Positions 31,064 through 33,548 of a stretch of 33,548 bases of DNA are shown one piece after another. Positions within the stretch are counted from its first letter, which is position 1. Each line of letters begins with the position of its first letter. The notes below the pieces were generated by a model, which did no database searches, had not been told where the DNA came from, and worked only from the letters and a program-made list of their open reading frames with translations. The translations under genes were made by a program, and so were the position numbers. Source of the stretch: Oleidesulfovibrio sp964593925 (GTDB taxonomy: Bacteria; Desulfobacterota; Desulfovibrionia; Desulfovibrionales; Desulfovibrionaceae); contig CAZQKM010000025.1 of the NCBI GenBank assembly GCA_964593925.1, forward strand, positions 1-33,548, given 5' to 3'.

Positions 31064-33247
31064 ATGTCGCTTAGGCAGCTTTTTGTCGGTGCGATTGCCG
31101 TAATGTTATTGCTTTCCAGCGCTGTAATTGCAGTGTTTTTGAGTTTTAGAGAAGCGAATAATGCGGGTTTCAGGGCTGAGCGGGTAAGAGAAAATGCTAT
31201 AGCCCTTTCCACAGAGATGCGAGAAGATTCCCGTGGGCTTACCATGAATATCCGGCTGTACGGCATGACAGGGGATACGCGTTACAAAGATGCTTATATG
31301 AGAATTCTTGATGAAAGTAACGGTAGAGTGCAACGCAGTGATGGCACTACCATATCTTTCATGCAAAAAGTAGAAAATTTTGGCGTATTTGATGAAGAGC
31401 TACAGGCTTTGAACGATGCCAAGGCTCTTTCCAACGGGCTTGCGGTTATTGAGACTGAAGTTATGGAGGCCATTGACGCCCGTCTTGAAGCTGTTGGAGG
31501 AAAGGATGCCTACCTCAGCATTATGGACCAGGGAACGTTGAAACAGCTTTATCGTTTATATGACTCTGAGTATTACGAGTGGATTGGCAAGATTTCGGGT
31601 GCGGTTCAGCGCTTTAACAACTCACTTTTCCAGAGAACGGAAGAAGCCGTAAAGGAGAGTTTGGAGCGAAGAAACTACCTGAGCAATGTGTTTTTTGTGA
31701 TGCTTGGCCTTTTTATGATATTTAACCTCATGGTACTATCATTCTTGCTGTGGTCCCTGTCGCGTAGTCTCGGGGCAGATCCTAAATTGCTTGAAGAAGT
31801 TGCCTCAAGTATTGCCATAGGTGATTTGGAGGCGGCAAGCAGACTTAACCCTGCCACAGCGTGTGGAGCGGCCAAGGCTTTGCTGGGTATTAATGACAGC
31901 CTAGAAAAGTTGGTAAGCCAGATGACAAGCTCACTTTCCCACATCAATAACGGTAATTTGCGTGCACAATGCGATGAACGCGGATTCCAGGGGGCGTACA
32001 AAGGGCTTTTGTCTTCAACAAACAGGTTGATGCAGAGTATTACATCATACTTTGATCTTATTTCCACGCCGATCATGTGTGTGGATACCGACTACAACAT
32101 CTTATTCATCAACAAGAAAGGCGCAGAGCTTGGCAAAAAGACCTTCCAGCAGCTACGCGGCACCAAGTGTTATGATTTGTTCCGTAGCGAGGCCTGTCAG
32201 AAGCAGGATTGCTTCTGCAGTAGGGCCATGCGGAGTAATGATGTTGTTCACGGTGAAACTGTGGCACACCCACTTGGAGAGGAACTGTTGATGTCTTTCT
32301 CTGCGGCCCCCATTTGGGATGACCAAGGAAAGATTGTAGGTGGCTTTGAACAGGTTTTTGATGAAACGGCCATCAAGAAGAGCCAGAGAAAAATGCAAGA
32401 GGTAGCGGGAAATGCTACCAACATTGCCGATAGGCTTGCTTCTGCGGCAGGAGAGCTGACTGCACAGGTAGAGCAGTCAAGTCATGGCTCTGAGATGCAG
32501 CGTGAGCGTGTGGGCGAGACGGCCACAGCAATGGAAGAAATGAACGCGACAGTGCTGGAGGTGGCACAAAACGCTGCTCATGCTGCGGATAACGCGGAGA
32601 ACAGTCGGACCCGTGCCCATGAAGGCAGCGGAGCTGTGGGTAAACTCATAGCCTCTATCCAGCAGGCAGAGACTGCAGCCAAGGGACTTAAAGAGCATAT
32701 GAGTGAATTGGGGCAGCAGGCTGAAGGTATTGGCGGTATAATGAACGTCATCTCGGATATTGCGGACCAGACAAACCTTTTGGCTCTTAATGCTGCCATT
32801 GAAGCAGCTCGGGCTGGTGATGCCGGGCGTGGTTTTGCGGTGGTGGCAGACGAAGTGCGAAAGCTGGCAGAAAAAACCATGGTGGCCACCAGCCAGGTGA
32901 GCGAGGCTGTGGGTTCCATTCAAAGTGGTACTCAAGCCAGTATTGCCTCTACGGACCAAGCTGTGGACGCCATTACGCGTAGTACCGAGCATGCTAGGAA
33001 TTCTCAGGGTGAGTTGACACAGATTGTCAACCTTTCTGAGACAACGGCGGATCAGGTACGTGCCATCGCCACCAGTGCGGAAGAGCAATCCACCGTGGCG
33101 GACGAAATTACCCGCGCTACGGAAGAGGTGAACCAAATCGCGCTTGATGTCGCAGAGGCCATGCAGCAGAGTACAGAGGCCGTTCGTGAATTGACAGAAT
33201 TGGCCACGGAGCTGCAAGGACTTATTAACGAGCTGAGCCTGAAATAG
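31064..33247 (+). CDS. Methyl-accepting chemotaxis protein with PAS domain
   Basis: A 727-residue membrane chemoreceptor that signals to CheA/CheW. TM1 is residues ~6-28, followed by a periplasmic helical sensor domain of ~175 residues and TM2 at ~205-227 (NVFFVMLGLFMIFNLMVLSF). A HAMP-like linker and a cytoplasmic PAS domain (~325-440, TPIMCVDTDYNILFINKKGA) follow. The PAS has a Cys-rich loop, CYDLFRSEACQKQDCFCSRA, common in Desulfovibrio receptors, which could sense redox state or metal. The conserved signalling hairpin tip is FAVVADEVRKLAEKTM at about 588-603. There is no CheR-tethering pentapeptide at the C-terminus. AAGGAGG precedes the ATG at 31064. No che genes are adjacent. Confidence 0.93.
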   Translation: MSLRQLFVGAIAVMLLLSSAVIAVFLSFREANNAGFRAERVRENAIALSTEMREDSRGLTMNIRLYGMTGDTRYKDAYMRILDESNGRVQRSDGTTISFMQKVENFGVFDEELQALNDAKALSNGLAVIETEVMEAIDARLEAVGGKDAYLSIMDQGTLKQLYRLYDSEYYEWIGKISGAVQRFNNSLFQRTEEAVKESLERRNYLSNVFFVMLGLFMIFNLMVLSFLLWSLSRSLGADPKLLEEVASSIAIGDLEAASRLNPATACGAAKALLGINDSLEKLVSQMTSSLSHINNGNLRAQCDERGFQGAYKGLLSSTNRLMQSITSYFDLISTPIMCVDTDYNILFINKKGAELGKKTFQQLRGTKCYDLFRSEACQKQDCFCSRAMRSNDVVHGETVAHPLGEELLMSFSAAPIWDDQGKIVGGFEQVFDETAIKKSQRKMQEVAGNATNIADRLASAAGELTAQVEQSSHGSEMQRERVGETATAMEEMNATVLEVAQNAAHAADNAENSRTRAHEGSGAVGKLIASIQQAETAAKGLKEHMSELGQQAEGIGGIMNVISDIADQTNLLALNAAIEAARAGDAGRGFAVVADEVRKLAEKTMVATSQVSEAVGSIQSGTQASIASTDQAVDAITRSTEHARNSQGELTQIVNLSETTADQVRAIATSAEEQSTVADEITRATEEVNQIALDVAEAMQQSTEAVRELTELATELQGLINELSLK

Positions 33248-33301
33248 TAGAGGGTAGCCTCTGCGCACAGCGCATGGGCCTTGAAGACCCTTGTCAGAAC
33301 G

Positions 33302-33342
33302 GCGGTCCCGTATGGTGTTTGACATCGTGCGGGACCGCTTTT
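33302..33342 (+). terminator. Intrinsic terminator after the chemoreceptor gene
   Basis: GCGGTCCCG pairs with CGGGACCGC around a 19-base loop, followed by four T. Confidence 0.85.
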
Positions 33343-33495
33343 GTCGTGAATGGGCTATGCTTGCACATGGATTTGAAGGATTTTTGATGAAACAATTGGC
33401 AGAGCGTTATTGTCAAGTCATGGGTGCGGCGTTAGATTTTTAGAATGTATGGTATTTTATTTGTCATGTGTGTTCTTGTATAGGGAAAAATTGTA
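33343..33495. other. Tail region up to the terminal repeat
   Basis: Two tiny overlapping plus-strand frames, MDLKDF and MKQLAERYCQVMGAALDF, joined as TGATGA-type overlap and preceded by AAGGA, occur at about 33366-33441. They could be the beginning of a gene disrupted by insertion of the terminal element, but they are too short to support a call. Confidence 0.3.
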
Positions 33496-33548
33496 TGATC
33501 CTGCCACATTTTTGTGGAGTACCAGTTAAGCCACTTTTCTGTGTTCTT
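33496..33548. repeat. Right copy of 53-bp terminal inverted repeat
   Basis: Exact reverse complement of positions 2-54. See the left copy for interpretation. Confidence 0.85.

Noticed and set aside
32477..33325. Long minus-strand open frame (282 codons) opposite the chemoreceptor gene
   Set aside because: It is a shadow of the repetitive, GC-biased signalling domain; no ribosome-binding site or family motifs.
1..33548. The whole window as one 33-kb composite transposon bounded by inverted repeats
   Set aside because: The content is mainly housekeeping genes and no transposase is present next to the ends; assembly breakage at two copies of a repeat is simpler.
1..33548. tRNA, rRNA, SRP RNA, tmRNA, RNase P RNA and CRISPR repeats
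   Set aside because: None of their conserved signature sequences or regularly spaced repeats was found when reading the sequence by eye; a covariance-model scan was not possible.

Overview
The window is a bacterial chromosomal segment of roughly 50% GC (estimated by eye). Its gene set suggests the Desulfovibrionaceae (sulfate-reducing Desulfobacterota): the nickel-enzyme maturation pair hypA-hypB, a long UbiD-type decarboxylase like those of the futalosine menaquinone route, a rubrerythrin, a tandem Hsp20 pair, a PAS-containing chemoreceptor with a Cys-rich PAS loop, a UPF0153 Cys-cluster protein and a MacAB-like exporter. The family assignment is inference and no species is assigned.

Layout. 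Positions 1-54 and 33496-33548 form a 53-bp perfect inverted repeat, so the contig probably runs into the same repeat (likely an insertion-sequence end) on both sides. 69-1858 (minus): CoA-binding protein, Cys-cluster protein, J-domain protein. 2032-3288 (plus): M24 peptidase. 3354-4503 (minus): hypA-hypB, the latter interrupted by a 100-N gap that looks like an assembly artefact. 4694-6250 (plus): TPR protein and AMIN-domain protein. 6761-7396: peroxiredoxin-like protein between two gene-free stretches. 8143-8766 (minus): yigZ. 9025-12053 (plus): topB and rubrerythrin. 12314-14152: UbiD-family decarboxylase preceded by a TTAGACG heptamer repeat. 14230-15646 (minus): pgl and a two-TM protein whose frame runs into pgl. 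15798-22498 (minus): a MacAB-like exporter (membrane-fusion protein, ATPase, two permeases) with a sodium:solute symporter, its 55-residue accessory protein and a structured leader lying between the ATPase and permease genes. 22771-23673 (minus): unidentified conserved protein. 23859-24646 (plus): AT-rich Hsp20 pair. 24865-27728: a gene-poor zone with a CopZ-like iron-sulfur fragment, a zinc-ribbon/Tudor-like protein and a decayed IS3 orfA. 27728-33247 (plus): FlxA-like coiled-coil protein, SLOG-like protein, RarD transporter, nitroreductase and a methyl-accepting chemotaxis protein.

How the genes relate: hypA and hypB cooperate in nickel delivery to hydrogenase. The membrane-fusion protein, ATPase and permeases should build one tripartite exporter. 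The small protein of 20100-20267 should act with the symporter. The Hsp20 pair is one stress operon. Rubrerythrin is probably peroxide- or iron-regulated.

The most interesting item is the symporter leader (20312-20493, minus). It has a good sigma-70 promoter, a nested 19-bp helix and an intrinsic terminator whose 5' arm is shared with that helix, an arrangement expected of a riboswitch or attenuator, and I do not recognise it as a known class. Several other signs point to genome decay: long gene-free stretches, an IS remnant, and two genes whose reading frames run past their natural ends. No tRNA, rRNA or CRISPR array was seen.
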